A DNA stretch of 35,646 nt from Candidatus Thermoplasmatota archaeon. Its GTDB lineage: Archaea; Thermoplasmatota; JASEFT01. The notes under the pieces are model-generated. The model did no database searches. It saw nothing but the letters and a program-made list of their open reading frames with translations, and had not been told where the DNA came from. Shown here piece by piece: positions 1 to 7,300 of this stretch (position 1 is its first letter; each line of letters starts with the position of its first letter). The position numbers and the translations under genes are program-made. The stretch spans positions 1-35,646 of the forward strand of contig JASEFT010000007.1 of the NCBI GenBank assembly GCA_030018475.1, written 5' to 3'.

Positions 1-96
1 TTAAAATCTTATAGAGAAGTAAGTATCACACGAGTTAATAAAAATTTATCTCCGTAAGACACAGCAAACTGAGCGTCAGCTTTTTATATTCAAAAC

Positions 97-560
97 AACA
101 TTATTATTGATGTGCTTGAGAAATTTAAAGATATGATAGACAGCTCAACTATTCTAGAGAGGCTTGGAGTGGAGGCTGATAGCTATTTCTTATCAACACT
201 ACATAGGCCAGAGAATGTTGAGGATTATTATAACTTGAGTAGTATCCTAGAAGGTCTGGGACTGATTTATAAAGAGTTTGGAAAAGTTGTTATTGCAGCA
301 CTACACCCAAGAACAGCTGCAGCTATAAAGAGGTTAAGTATAAATGTACCAGAAGGGGTGAATATAATAAGCCCGCTAATATGATAGTTGGAGAAAGAGA
401 TGGAACTTTTAACCCTGTTAGTATTTCAAGGGCGGTAGAAGAGATGGTAGGGAGAGATAGGAGGTGGGTGATACCATATAAAAGAGATGCTACTAATAGG
501 ATTGTTAAAATATTGAAAAAAAAGGAAAGCGAGATTTTGGAGAAAAAGATTTGGTGGTGA
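97..560 (+). pseudogene. UDP-GlcNAc 2-epimerase (WecB-like) remnant
   Basis: Remains of a non-hydrolysing UDP-N-acetylglucosamine 2-epimerase, an enzyme that makes UDP-ManNAc for surface polysaccharide. The first piece (frame open from about 73, family-like from about 97, ending at the TGA at 382-384) carries the family signatures LHRPENV and HPRT. A second piece in another frame, beginning at ATG 381 and ending at 560, reads MIVGERDG and then a basic helix like the extreme C-terminus of WecB. The stretch between them, which in the family holds the SGG and substrate-binding loops, is absent, and so is the N-terminal half. An internal deletion plus 5' truncation fits. The two pieces cannot make an active enzyme. 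The last codons lie 1 nt before the next gene, so the original operon order is still visible. Confidence 0.75.
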
Positions 561-561
561 T

Positions 562-984
562 ATGGAAGAGCCAAAGACCAAAGATTTGTTTAGACATATT
601 GATGATAGAGGGGTGCTAGATATGATCTTTAACCTCGACTTGCCTTTTGATGTTAAAAGGATTTACACAACGATAAATAAGAAAGGGATAATTAGAGGAA
701 TGCATGGGCACAGAAATGAGTGGAAGGCATTTTATTGTTTTAAGGGGGCAATAAAAATTGTTGCTAGCCATATGGACAAAGATGAGATAAAGGGCTTTAT
801 TTTAGATGAGATGAAGCCACAGCTATTCATATTGCCAAAGAATTATTACCATGGCTATACCTCTCTTAGTGAGGAAGCTAGGGTTGTGATATTGTCTAGT
901 GCAACTCTAGAGGACTCTAAAAAAGATGACCATAGGCTTGAGCCTAAAGGCTTTAAAGAATATTTTGAGGTGGTTGATAGGTGA
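562..984 (+). CDS. RmlC/WxcM-like sugar-nucleotide cupin (epimerase or ketoisomerase)
   Basis: A 140-residue single cupin domain related to dTDP-4-dehydrorhamnose 3,5-epimerase and to FdtA/WxcM sugar ketoisomerases. Visible features are RGMHGHRNEWKAFYC near residues 45-60 (cupin motif 1 with its histidines), a KGAIKIV strand, and the PKNYYHGYTSL segment near residues 92-105 (cupin motif 2). It is shorter than typical RmlC (about 180 residues), so isomerase rather than epimerase activity is possible. The ATG at 562 follows a GGTGGTGAT stretch that can serve as ribosome binding site and sits just after the broken WecB frame. The stop overlaps the next start (GTGA, 4 nt). The frame is intact although its neighbours are decaying. 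The nucleotide-sugar role follows from family and context; the exact substrate is unknown. Confidence 0.75.
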   Translation: MEEPKTKDLFRHIDDRGVLDMIFNLDLPFDVKRIYTTINKKGIIRGMHGHRNEWKAFYCFKGAIKIVASHMDKDEIKGFILDEMKPQLFILPKNYYHGYTSLSEEARVVILSSATLEDSKKDDHRLEPKGFKEYFEVVDR

Positions 985-1979
985 AGGTTTTGATAACTGG
1001 CGGTGCTGGATTTTTAGGTAGCGTGTTAGTAAGAGGGTTAGTTAACAGAGGGCATAAAGTTAGAGTTTTAGACAGGTTTTTGTATGGAAAAAAACCTTTG
1101 GAAGGACTTGTGGGCATAGAAATAGTCGAGGGAGATATTAGAGACATAACAGCTCTTGTTAGAGCTATGAGGGGTATTGATGCTGTTATCCACCTGGCTT
1201 GTATTGTTGGTGATGCGGCAGCCGACCTAGACTTAGAAACAACAATGGAAGTTAATTATCTAGCAACAAAAAATATCGCCGAGTTATGCAAACTTTATAA
1301 GAAAAAGTTGCTATTTGCAAGTACTTGTTCTGTTTATGGAAAGCTGTTAGATAGAGATGTTAGCGAAAGATATAGGGTTTTGCCAAGACAGTCTGTAAGC
1401 CTATATGGAAGGTCAAAAGTAATGGCAGAAAAGGCGATTTATGACCTAAGAATACCTTATACTATCCTAAGGCTGGGGACTTTATTTGGGTATTCGCCAA
1501 GAATGAGATTTGACCTAGCAATAAATCTGTTTATAGCTAAGGCAATAAAAGGCGAAACGATAACTTTGTATGGGGGAGACCAATGGAGACCTTGGCTACA
1601 TGTTCAGGATGCAGCTAATGCTTTTACGATGGCTTTAGAGGAGAATTGGAAGGGGGTTTTTAATGTTGCGTGGAAAAATATTCAGCTAAAGGAAGTAGTT
1701 TCTGAGCTGAGGAAATATTTTAGTGGGCTGAGGGTTGAGGTTTCTAAAAACATAGTTGATAAGAGAAACTATAGAGTTAACTTTAGCAAATCTCTAAGAG
1801 CTGGTTTTAGGCCACAGAGAACAATTAAGGAGGCTGTTAGTGAAATTAGGCATGCATTTGATGTTGGGTTGATAGATGATTATATGCTACCACAGTATAG
1901 CAATTACAAACACCTGTTTACTGATGTTGAGACACAAAAGAAGGTCTATATAAAAGGGCCTTTGGGGGAGAGAGTATGA
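981..1979 (+). CDS. NAD-dependent epimerase/dehydratase (extended SDR)
   Basis: An intact 332-residue extended short-chain dehydrogenase of the nucleotide-sugar epimerase/dehydratase class. The Rossmann loop GGAGFLG is at residues 7-13, and an acidic residue ends the second strand (VLDRF), favouring NAD. A conserved STCSVYG strand leads to the catalytic YGRSK (YxxxK), and a WLHVQDAA segment typical of the family follows. The GTG start at 981 overlaps the cupin stop by 4 nt, and the gene ends in an ATGA overlap with the RmlD-like gene, so translational coupling is likely. It presumably modifies a nucleotide-linked hexose for a surface glycan. The substrate cannot be read from sequence. Confidence 0.85.
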   Translation: MKVLITGGAGFLGSVLVRGLVNRGHKVRVLDRFLYGKKPLEGLVGIEIVEGDIRDITALVRAMRGIDAVIHLACIVGDAAADLDLETTMEVNYLATKNIAELCKLYKKKLLFASTCSVYGKLLDRDVSERYRVLPRQSVSLYGRSKVMAEKAIYDLRIPYTILRLGTLFGYSPRMRFDLAINLFIAKAIKGETITLYGGDQWRPWLHVQDAANAFTMALEENWKGVFNVAWKNIQLKEVVSELRKYFSGLRVEVSKNIVDKRNYRVNFSKSLRAGFRPQRTIKEAVSEIRHAFDVGLIDDYMLPQYSNYKHLFTDVETQKKVYIKGPLGERV

Positions 1980-2771
1980 ACGAGTATAAACTAGCAACAA
2001 TAGTGTATAGAGATAAACCGCTAGTTATGATAACTGGAGCTTCGGGCAAACTTGGCTCAGAGATTAGCAAGCTATACCCAGATGCGCTAAAGCCAACACA
2101 TAGTGAGTTGGACATAACAGATAGAAAAAGGGTTTTTTGAGTATATAAAAGACGAGCTGCCAGATATAATAATTCATCTAGCTGCTGCTGTAAGTCCTCC
2201 AAGGTGTGAGCAAAATAAAAAGTGGTCGTGGGATACAACTGTACAAGGGACAATAAATTTGGTTGATGCGTGCGAAATGCTTAAGCCAGATTGCTATTTT
2301 GTGATGATGGGAACTCCTTGTGTTTTTTCTGGAGATGATAAAACTCCAAAAGATGAGTACTATCTCTACGATCCAGATAACTACTATGGATGGTGTAAGG
2401 CTGTACAGGAGACGGTAGTTAGAAGAAGTAGGCCAAGATGGCTAATAACTCGTGGAAATTTTGTCCCTTACGAAAAGTGGCCTTATCCAGAGGCATTTAC
2501 TGATAGAAAGAGCAATTACCTCTTTGCACACCAACTAGCCAGGGGAATAAAGGAGGTTATTGATAGTGAGAAAGGGGGTATAGTTCATGTGCTAGGCGAT
2601 AAGATAATTTCAATGTATGAGCTGGCTAAGAGATGTTCTGATAGTGAAGGGGTTAGACCAACAACCCTTAAAGAGTTTTACAGGAAAAACAGAGATTTTC
2701 CGTGCAGATTGACTAAAAATATGGTAATGAAAAGTACATTTTGGAAAACTTATAATATAGACGAGGTGTGA
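1976..2771 (+). pseudogene. dTDP-4-dehydrorhamnose reductase (RmlD)-like, frameshifted
   Basis: An SDR of the RmlD type, the last step of dTDP-rhamnose-like sugar synthesis. The first frame, from ATG 1976 (overlapping the previous stop), gives VMITGASGKLGSEI and then SELDIT, and stops at the TGA at 2138-2140. The homology continues without loss in another frame from 2139: EYIKDELPDIIIHLAAAVSP, the MGTPCVFSG strand, then YGWCK as the YxxxK motif, ending at 2771. One extra T in the T6 run at 2133-2138 accounts for the break. Removing one T joins RVF to EYIK in a single frame. It is either a recent inactivating mutation or, less likely, a sequence error. The rest of the protein looks complete. 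Confidence 0.8.
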
Positions 2772-2773
2772 AT

Positions 2774-3258
2774 ATGAAAGTATGTGTAGTAGGTACGAGT
2801 AGTTTTTTGGTTGGAATTGTAGCAGATACCTAAAAGAAATGGATTGTGAGGTTATAGATTGTGACGCTTTGGGAGGGGCTATATATAGGTATAAGGATAT
2901 GGTGGGAGGAAGAGATGTTGATGCGATAATAAATTGCCAGGCATATATAGAGGCACCTTATTCTTTAACGCATCCTACTAAGGTGTTTAACTATAATGTA
3001 AAAACTATGCTGGCTACATTAGAGTTTGCAAGAAAGTATGACTGTCGTGTGATTTGTTCTAGTAGTAACTTAGTTTATGGCAATCCTGTGTATTCGCCGC
3101 TAGATGAGAGGCATCCTTTGGCTCCACAGAGCCCTTATGCTGCCTCAAGGGTTGCTCAGGAAATGCTGACTATGTCTTATTTCAGAAGTTATGGTCTGCC
3201 TGTAACAGTCCTAAGATATTCAAATCTATATGGCCCAAAGGGTAGGGGTCAAAATTAA
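2774..3258 (+). pseudogene. NAD-dependent epimerase, frameshifted and truncated
   Basis: The N-terminal half of another extended SDR. ATG 2774 opens MKVCVVGTSSF and then runs out of frame at the T6 run near 2812-2817, reaching a stop at 2838-2840. The neighbouring frame continues sensibly (GWNCSRYLKEMDCEVIDCD), so one T is missing from the run. The continuation has VDAIINCQA, CSSSNLVYG and YAASR as the YxxxK-type motif, then VLRYSNLYGP. It breaks off at about residue 160 where the family runs to about 300, at a junction near 3250 with unrelated sequence. The C-terminal substrate-binding half is gone, so the gene is dead regardless of the frameshift. Confidence 0.8.
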
Positions 3259-3554
3259 TAAAAATTCTAAATGAAATGAGAGAAAGAGGAATAATAACCC
3301 ATGAAGAAATAAAGGGAAAAAAATACTATGTCTTAATCAAGCATGCATCTGAATACAAAATAAAACATACAATAATAAAATTGAGAAAGGAACTAAAAAG
3401 GGAACCAAAGTTAGAGGAAGTTGCTTTAAGATTAGGTAAAGATTACAAAGATACCAATTTTCGTAATAATTTTTTTAAAGCGGCTAAAGATTTAGGGTGG
3501 AAACCACCAAAGCGTTGGGAATACGAATATGAGGATATTATTCGTGTTAGATGA
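3249..3554 (+). pseudogene. C-terminal fragment of an unrecognised protein
   Basis: An open frame beginning directly after the epimerase break. The readable protein starts KLIKILNEMRERG, with the first ATG at 3276, and ends at 3554. It is lysine-rich and predicted helical. The beginning (EMRERGIITHEEIKGKKYYVL) resembles the end of a winged-helix domain, and the tail has a KLEEVALRLGKDYKD helix pair. There is no recognisable catalytic motif and no ribosome binding site before ATG 3276. Its abrupt fusion to the epimerase remnant suggests the 3' end of a gene joined by deletion or rearrangement. It could still be expressed as a 92-residue protein. The function is unknown. Confidence 0.4.
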
Positions 3555-3662
3555 AATATCTAAAAAAAGATCTTACTGAAGAACATCTGAAATTTTAATA
3601 CAAGTTTTAGTCATTCTAATATAACTAATTCTCTTTCTAAAGAACTGATAATTAGAAAGAAA
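3555..3662. other. Non-coding spacer with one inverted repeat
   Basis: A1-T-rich spacer between the gene fragment and the insertion sequence. It holds a perfect 8-bp inverted repeat, CTTTCTAA at 3633-3640 and TTAGAAAG at 3652-3659, with an 11-nt loop. This could be a transcription-stopping hairpin or a relic of an older mobile-element end. Nothing else is recognisable. Confidence 0.4.
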
Positions 3663-3686
3663 GGTACTTATCCGAAATCGGTTGGT
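3663..3686 (+). repeat. Left terminal inverted repeat of the IS
   Basis: Begins GGTACTTATCC and ends CGGTTGGT. It matches the reverse complement of 4696-4719 at 20 of 24 positions (mismatches at positions 5, 7, 12 and 16), with the inner CGGTTGGT identical. Confidence 0.85.
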
Positions 3687-3707
3687 GGACGATAGATATA
3701 AGATTTA

Positions 3708-3759
3708 GCTATCCTCATCCCTCTCTTAGCTCTATAAAACTAGAGCGGGATGGGATAGC
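3708..3759 (+). promoter_or_regulatory. Long hairpin immediately before the transposase start
   Basis: Three consecutive complementary blocks fold into one stem: GCTATCC (3708-3714) with GGATAGC (3753-3759), CATCCC (3716-3721) with GGGATG (3747-3752), and GCTCTA (3729-3734) with TAGAGC (3741-3746). That gives 19 pairs with a 1-nt bulge, a 7-nt bulge and a 6-nt loop. The foot of the stem ends one base before ATG 3761, so the purine-rich 3' arm that would act as ribosome binding site is buried. Known IS elements such as IS10 and IS50 use similar structures to silence read-through mRNA. That role here is inferred. Confidence 0.7.
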
Positions 3760-3760
3760 A

Positions 3761-4640
3761 ATGGAAAATGCGTTTCGTGCTATATGTAGATTTTGTAAAT
3801 CTAGAAATGTTACAAAATGGTGCAAGAGGAGAAATCTATATGCGATTAAGCAGAGATGGTTTTGTAAAAACTGCAAAAAAAACCTTCACTCCTGATGACG
3901 GTTTTCTCTGGAAACACTACAATCCTTTGATTATAGTAGGAGCTCTGGCTCTTTATATAATGGGCTTATCTGAAAATAACATTATTCATTATTTTTGGCA
4001 GCTGTGGGCTGTCAAGTTTAGTACAAGCACTTTATTTAGATGGAGAACCGAGTACTCTACGAAAGTAAAGAGGTTTGTAGACAGATTCAAGCCTGAAATT
4101 AAAGGTACTGTGCATACCGACGAGGTTGTCGTGAAGATAAGGAAAAAGAAAGGCTGGAGATGGGGTTGTATTGATAGAGTAACGAGATTCAAAATCTCAG
4201 GAAGACTTACTAAATGGAGAAGTTATGAGGAGGGTGCAAAACCTCTTTTTAGGAGGCTAAAATATCATACTAAGGGGCATATACCAAAGATAATCTCAGA
4301 TAAGTTAGGGCATTATAAGCTTGCATTTAACAAATATTTCTACCATACAAAAACCAAGCTCATTCATGGAGTACCGATTGCATGTAATAAACATGGGCTA
4401 AAGTACAATAACAACCCAGCGGAAAGAGATAACGGGAGAGTGAAGCAGCGATACAAAGTGATGAAAGGGTTTAAGTCTTATAGCTCGGCAGAAGCTTTTC
4501 TGGATATACTAGACATACATCATAATTACATCAAACCTAGTATGGCTCTGGATGGCAGCTACCCAGCTGAGCATGCTAACATACATTTACCCCTGGGAAG
4601 GAATAGATTACTCTCACTCATCCTGCTTGCTTCACTCTAA
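3761..4640 (+). pseudogene. IS transposase, zinc ribbon plus DDE domain, frameshifted at A8
   Basis: The transposase starts at ATG 3761. The first frame encodes a zinc ribbon with C9-x2-C12 and C35-x2-C38, then hits a stop after reading through the A8 run at 3875-3882. The rest lies in the frame that continues KKTFTPDDGFLW after CKNC and runs to 4640. Joining needs one A less (or a +1 shift) in the A8 run. The C-terminal part has a helix-turn-helix region (FSTSTLFRWR) and an RNase H-like DDE core: D in VHTDEVV, D in IISDKLGHY about 60 residues later, and E in NNPAERDNG about 41 residues after that. This spacing fits IS6/IS240-type enzymes. The whole reading totals about 293 residues. The shift may be decay or a programmed slippage as used by several IS families. 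Confidence 0.8.
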
Positions 4641-4695
4641 ACCAATCGCCGATCAAAAGAAAACACTGGAGGTGTAATTATCTCCGTGATGTATT

Positions 4696-4719
4696 ACCAA
4701 CCGTTTTTGGATGAATACC
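4696..4719 (-). repeat. Right terminal inverted repeat of the IS
   Basis: Reads ACCAACCGTTTTTGG on the + strand and ends GAATACC at 4719. It is the imperfect inverse of 3663-3686. The next base, 4720, is already the last base of the neighbouring gene's stop codon. Confidence 0.85.
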
Positions 4720-5943
4720 CTAGAACTCGAAAATCTTTTTCTGAAAACTAGTTTTTTTGCCGTGCTCTTCTAAATTTTCAGGCAGCTCTATTGCTCCGTA
4801 TCTACCTCCGCCGCCAGGATGGACTATTATTTTACCCTCTCTAAAAGCTTTTATTGCGTTAGTAATTCTAACATCTGCTACTTTAGCAATGGCTGATATC
4901 GCTGTATCTATAAGTATGCTCACTTCGCTGCCAAAATTTTTCACAAGTTCGCTCCAAGTTTCGAATACTCTCTTAGTAATGGGCGAATCTAACTTGAGAG
5001 CTTTAGCAATAATCTCGCTTAGCGGTATTAGATGGAGATATGGCGGCCTGTGCTCAGGGTGTATTGGTCTATCGCAATCTGCAAGCTCGTCAACTCTATC
5101 TTTAACCCCTTTCTTTATTCTAGCGCCGCAATTGTTACAGCGCCATTTCAGCTCTAGCGCTGCTCGCAGTTTATAGTGTTTATAGCATTTTATACAGGCA
5201 GTCTCGTTGTACTTGCCTTCTTGAGGAGGTACACCTACATTTAGAACGATTTTTCTACCAGCTTGCCTCAGAATGGCTTTCTTCAGCTCTTCAAAATTTA
5301 TCTCCTCTAATTCAAATCTATTGAATTCCCGTGCAAGTCTCAGAGGATATGGTGAGTGCGAGTCTGAGTTCGTTAAAAATGTTTTGTCTGCTAACTCTTT
5401 TATCCTATCTGCATAGCTCGTATCTGCGCTCAAGCCCAGTTCTACAAAACTCACGTAATATGTTAAGTCTCCATAGCAATCTTCAAGTGAGTTGTGATAA
5501 GCATATAACGCAGTCCAAGGAGTAAATGCATGGCAACAGCCTATTAGTGCATCTACATCTTTGGCTAATTCTGCAAGCTCCTCGCCAGTCATTGCAATAT
5601 TTGGTCTCCCATCAGTATCTAAATTTGGTGCTTTGTTTCTAGCCTTTGTTCTAAACTCTTCAACAGCGCTTAAACTTGGAAAAATAATTAAATGGTGCAC
5701 TCTATTGCAATCCTCAACCTCTGTTGTTAGTACAAATCTTGTAGCGTTCAGCTCTAAAGTGCCATCACTAACTTTATTTAATTCTTTGATTTCTTTTAGC
5801 CACGCAGGATGCAGGCAATCGCCAGTTGCAAGTAAGTGAATACCTTTCTTCAGAGCTTCTTTTGCAAGTACTGGCAAGCGCATTTTTTCGCTTGTAGCAG
5901 CTGAGAAACGTGAGTGAATATGCAAATCGGCATTGACCAGCAT
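4720..5943 (-). CDS. Endonuclease Q-like PHP nuclease
   Basis: A 407-residue PHP-family protein closely resembling archaeal endonuclease Q (EndoQ), which nicks DNA 5' of deaminated bases (uracil, hypoxanthine, xanthine). PHP metal motifs are DLHIHS at residues 6-11, HLLATGD near 36-42, HAFTPW at 138-143 and NSDSHSPYP at 192-200. A zinc ribbon follows (C250-x2-C253 and C269-x2-C272), then KKGVKDRVDELAD, a helical region and the glycine-rich HPGGGGRYG motif. These match the EndoQ layout in order and length. The last residues QKKIFEF look like a PCNA-binding box that lacks its final hydrophobic residue. The insertion sequence begins on the base after the stop codon, so the extreme 3' end may have been altered. 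There is no clear ribosome binding site, and the mRNA may be leaderless. Confidence 0.85.
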   Translation of the reverse strand: MLVNADLHIHSRFSAATSEKMRLPVLAKEALKKGIHLLATGDCLHPAWLKEIKELNKVSDGTLELNATRFVLTTEVEDCNRVHHLIIFPSLSAVEEFRTKARNKAPNLDTDGRPNIAMTGEELAELAKDVDALIGCCHAFTPWTALYAYHNSLEDCYGDLTYYVSFVELGLSADTSYADRIKELADKTFLTNSDSHSPYPLRLAREFNRFELEEINFEELKKAILRQAGRKIVLNVGVPPQEGKYNETACIKCYKHYKLRAALELKWRCNNCGARIKKGVKDRVDELADCDRPIHPEHRPPYLHLIPLSEIIAKALKLDSPITKRVFETWSELVKNFGSEVSILIDTAISAIAKVADVRITNAIKAFREGKIIVHPGGGGRYGAIELPENLEEHGKKTSFQKKIFEF

Positions 5944-5999
5944 TTTTATAAAAATTAGTTGGTGAGATAATAGAGTTTTTGATGGACAAATAAATCACA

Positions 6000-6523
6000 T
6001 CATATCATGCCCTCAGCGCCGCAGAAAGGGCATTTGACTTTAAACGGACGGGCTTTTTGTTCTACGGTAAATGATGACTTACAGGCTTTGCATCGTAACG
6101 TTATAGCTCCTGCAGCAGGTGTTGTAGGCGCAGGCGGTGGCTGTGGCGGCGACACTAGCTCTACAGGTAATTCTTCTTTGCGCTTTTCTGGTTTAACCTC
6201 AACAGGCTTTCTTAAGCTTTTAGGAATAACTGCCCCTTGATAGGATCCTAGAGTGAAAACAGTCACACCCAATCCAAAAGACAGCATACCATAAGCCAAA
6301 AAAGTAAAAGCGTTGTTCCTTAGATTTATCGTATCGAAAATTTTATTTCTGGTAGCATAAAATCTTCTGTTTGATTTGTTCTTCCGCTCAGCATCTCCTC
6401 GTATACCTCTTTCTCTTTGATCTGAGCGGAGCATGCTGTGAATATTCCTATAGTTAAGATAATAGTTCCTACCAGTAGAAGCGCTGCGCTTGCAATTATC
6501 GCTGCAGTCCTTAGTTTTGTCAT
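6000..6523 (-). pseudogene. Two-helix membrane protein with C-terminal zinc ribbon, frameshifted
   Basis: Two overlapping frames read as one gene. The first, from ATG 6523, encodes a hydrophobic segment (about residues 7-31) and a linker ending EIKFSIR, with its stop at 6326-6328. The second frame continues FDTINLRNNAFTFLAYG, a second membrane segment, a proline-rich linker (PPQPPPAPTTP) and a zinc ribbon C-x2-C / C-x2-C near the end (RCKACK, KCPFCGAEG). One additional base in the AAAATTTT tract near 6342-6349 would fuse them as EIKF-FDTIN. The layout suggests a membrane-anchored protein with a cytoplasmic metal-binding ribbon. No enzymatic function is recognisable. If not a true mutation, the downstream part would need its own rare start such as TTG. 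Confidence 0.6.
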
Positions 6524-6556
6524 AAATATATTATTGTTCTAAGTGCATAAAAGGGT

Positions 6557-6576
6557 TTTTCTAGGCGCCTGAAAAC
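6557..6576. promoter_or_regulatory. Imperfect palindrome between divergent genes
   Basis: A perfect AGGCGCCT core (6563-6570) flanked by TTT and AAA arms, lying between the divergent genes starting at 6523 and 6665. G+C-rich symmetry in an A+T-rich spacer could be a repressor site or a shared hairpin. No regulator is identified. Confidence 0.3.
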
Positions 6577-6622
6577 ATATACATTTCTAAAATTCTACAC
6601 TTCATACGTACCATACGCTTAA

Positions 6623-6634
6623 CATTTATAAATT
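6623..6634 (+). promoter_or_regulatory. TATA-like element for the OB-fold gene
   Basis: The CATTTATAAATT segment lies about 35 bases before ATG 6665, with a GGTGAGAAA ribosome binding site between. It fits an archaeal TATA box. Confidence 0.45.
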
Positions 6635-6664
6635 AGTACTTTTTAAAAAGGTATTGGTGAGAAA

Positions 6665-7300
6665 ATGAGCAAGCGCCTTGTAATAATATTTGCAACTGTC
6701 GGTATTGCGTTGCTAGCGTTATTAGCTATAGCTTCAAAGCCTATCAGCGTTGAGCTAAATGCGCTGAGAAGCTATGATGGCAAAGAGGTTATAGCGCAAG
6801 GTGTTGTTACAGAAAAGTACGCAACTAAATCAGGAAATACTGTATTGCGGCTTCAGTATGATAATACTACCGTACCTGTATTTGTGAAAGGCTTGCTAAA
6901 CGTTGATGCGGGAGACGAAATTAGAGTTGCGGGTAAAGTTCAATCTTATAATGGTGAATACGAAATTGTTGTATTCGACAGTAGCAAAGTTGATATTACA
7001 AATAAGTGGTCTGATAGCAGTATTTCAATAGCTCAGTTAAAATACGAGCCTGAAAAATATAAAGGTACGAACATAAACGTCACAGGATATGCCCACTCGA
7101 TAAGTTCGTCTAGCTTTACATTAGTAGATAATATTAGTACTTGCAGGTGTTTTATAAAAGTTATTATCAGAAAAACGCTTGCGCTACCTACTGAAAACCA
7201 GTTAGTTTATATAAAAGCTCTACTAGTTTACGATGAAAACTCGTTCAGCTATTTTCTTAAGTTAGATTCAACAGCACATGGGGTTGGCGTAATTGATTGA
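6665..7300 (+). CDS. Membrane-anchored protein with two OB-fold-like domains
   Basis: A 211-residue protein with an N-terminal membrane anchor or signal segment (residues 4-24) and two similar beta-rich halves. The first (about 35-105) has DGKEVIAQGVVTEKY and GDEIRVAGKVQSYNGEYEIVV. The second (about 115-205) has YKGTNINVTGYAHSISSSSFTLVD. The pattern 'xxGKxVxVxGxVxxxxxxxxxFxLxD' is typical of OB folds of the tRNA-anti or CcmE type. The protein is probably extracytoplasmic. ATG 6665 has a GGTGA ribosome binding site 4 nt upstream. The gene ends inside the start of the TctA-like membrane protein (8-nt overlap), so the two are translationally coupled and probably work together. No catalytic residues are recognisable. 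Confidence 0.6.
   Translation: MSKRLVIIFATVGIALLALLAIASKPISVELNALRSYDGKEVIAQGVVTEKYATKSGNTVLRLQYDNTTVPVFVKGLLNVDAGDEIRVAGKVQSYNGEYEIVVFDSSKVDITNKWSDSSISIAQLKYEPEKYKGTNINVTGYAHSISSSSFTLVDNISTCRCFIKVIIRKTLALPTENQLVYIKALLVYDENSFSYFLKLDSTAHGVGVID

Larger units (their letters stand above)
3663..4719 (+). mobile_element. Insertion sequence, 1057 bp, IS6/IS240-like DDE transposase
   Basis: A complete insertion sequence bounded by 24-bp imperfect terminal inverted repeats that match at 20 of 24 positions. It carries one transposase gene interrupted by a frameshift. The 8-bp flanks (GAAAGAAA on the left, CTAGAACT on the right) do not match, so no target duplication is visible. Either the element took part in a deletion or rearrangement after insertion, or one flank was replaced by recombination between copies. 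The decayed gene island on its left fits such a rearrangement. The right repeat directly abuts the stop codon of the EndoQ-like gene. Family placement rests on the DDE domain and is moderately sure. Confidence 0.85.

Noticed and set aside
2133-2138. Programmed frameshift in the RmlD-like gene
   Set aside because: No slippery heptamer plus stimulatory structure is evident, and neighbouring genes are also decaying; mutation is simpler.
3768-3874. N-terminal part of the longest transposase frame (from ATG 3768) as real protein
   Set aside because: The other frame encodes a zinc ribbon there, so this stretch is an out-of-frame shadow.
4757-5839. Several + strand frames opposite the EndoQ-like gene
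   Set aside because: They are antisense shadows with no ribosome binding site or family resemblance.
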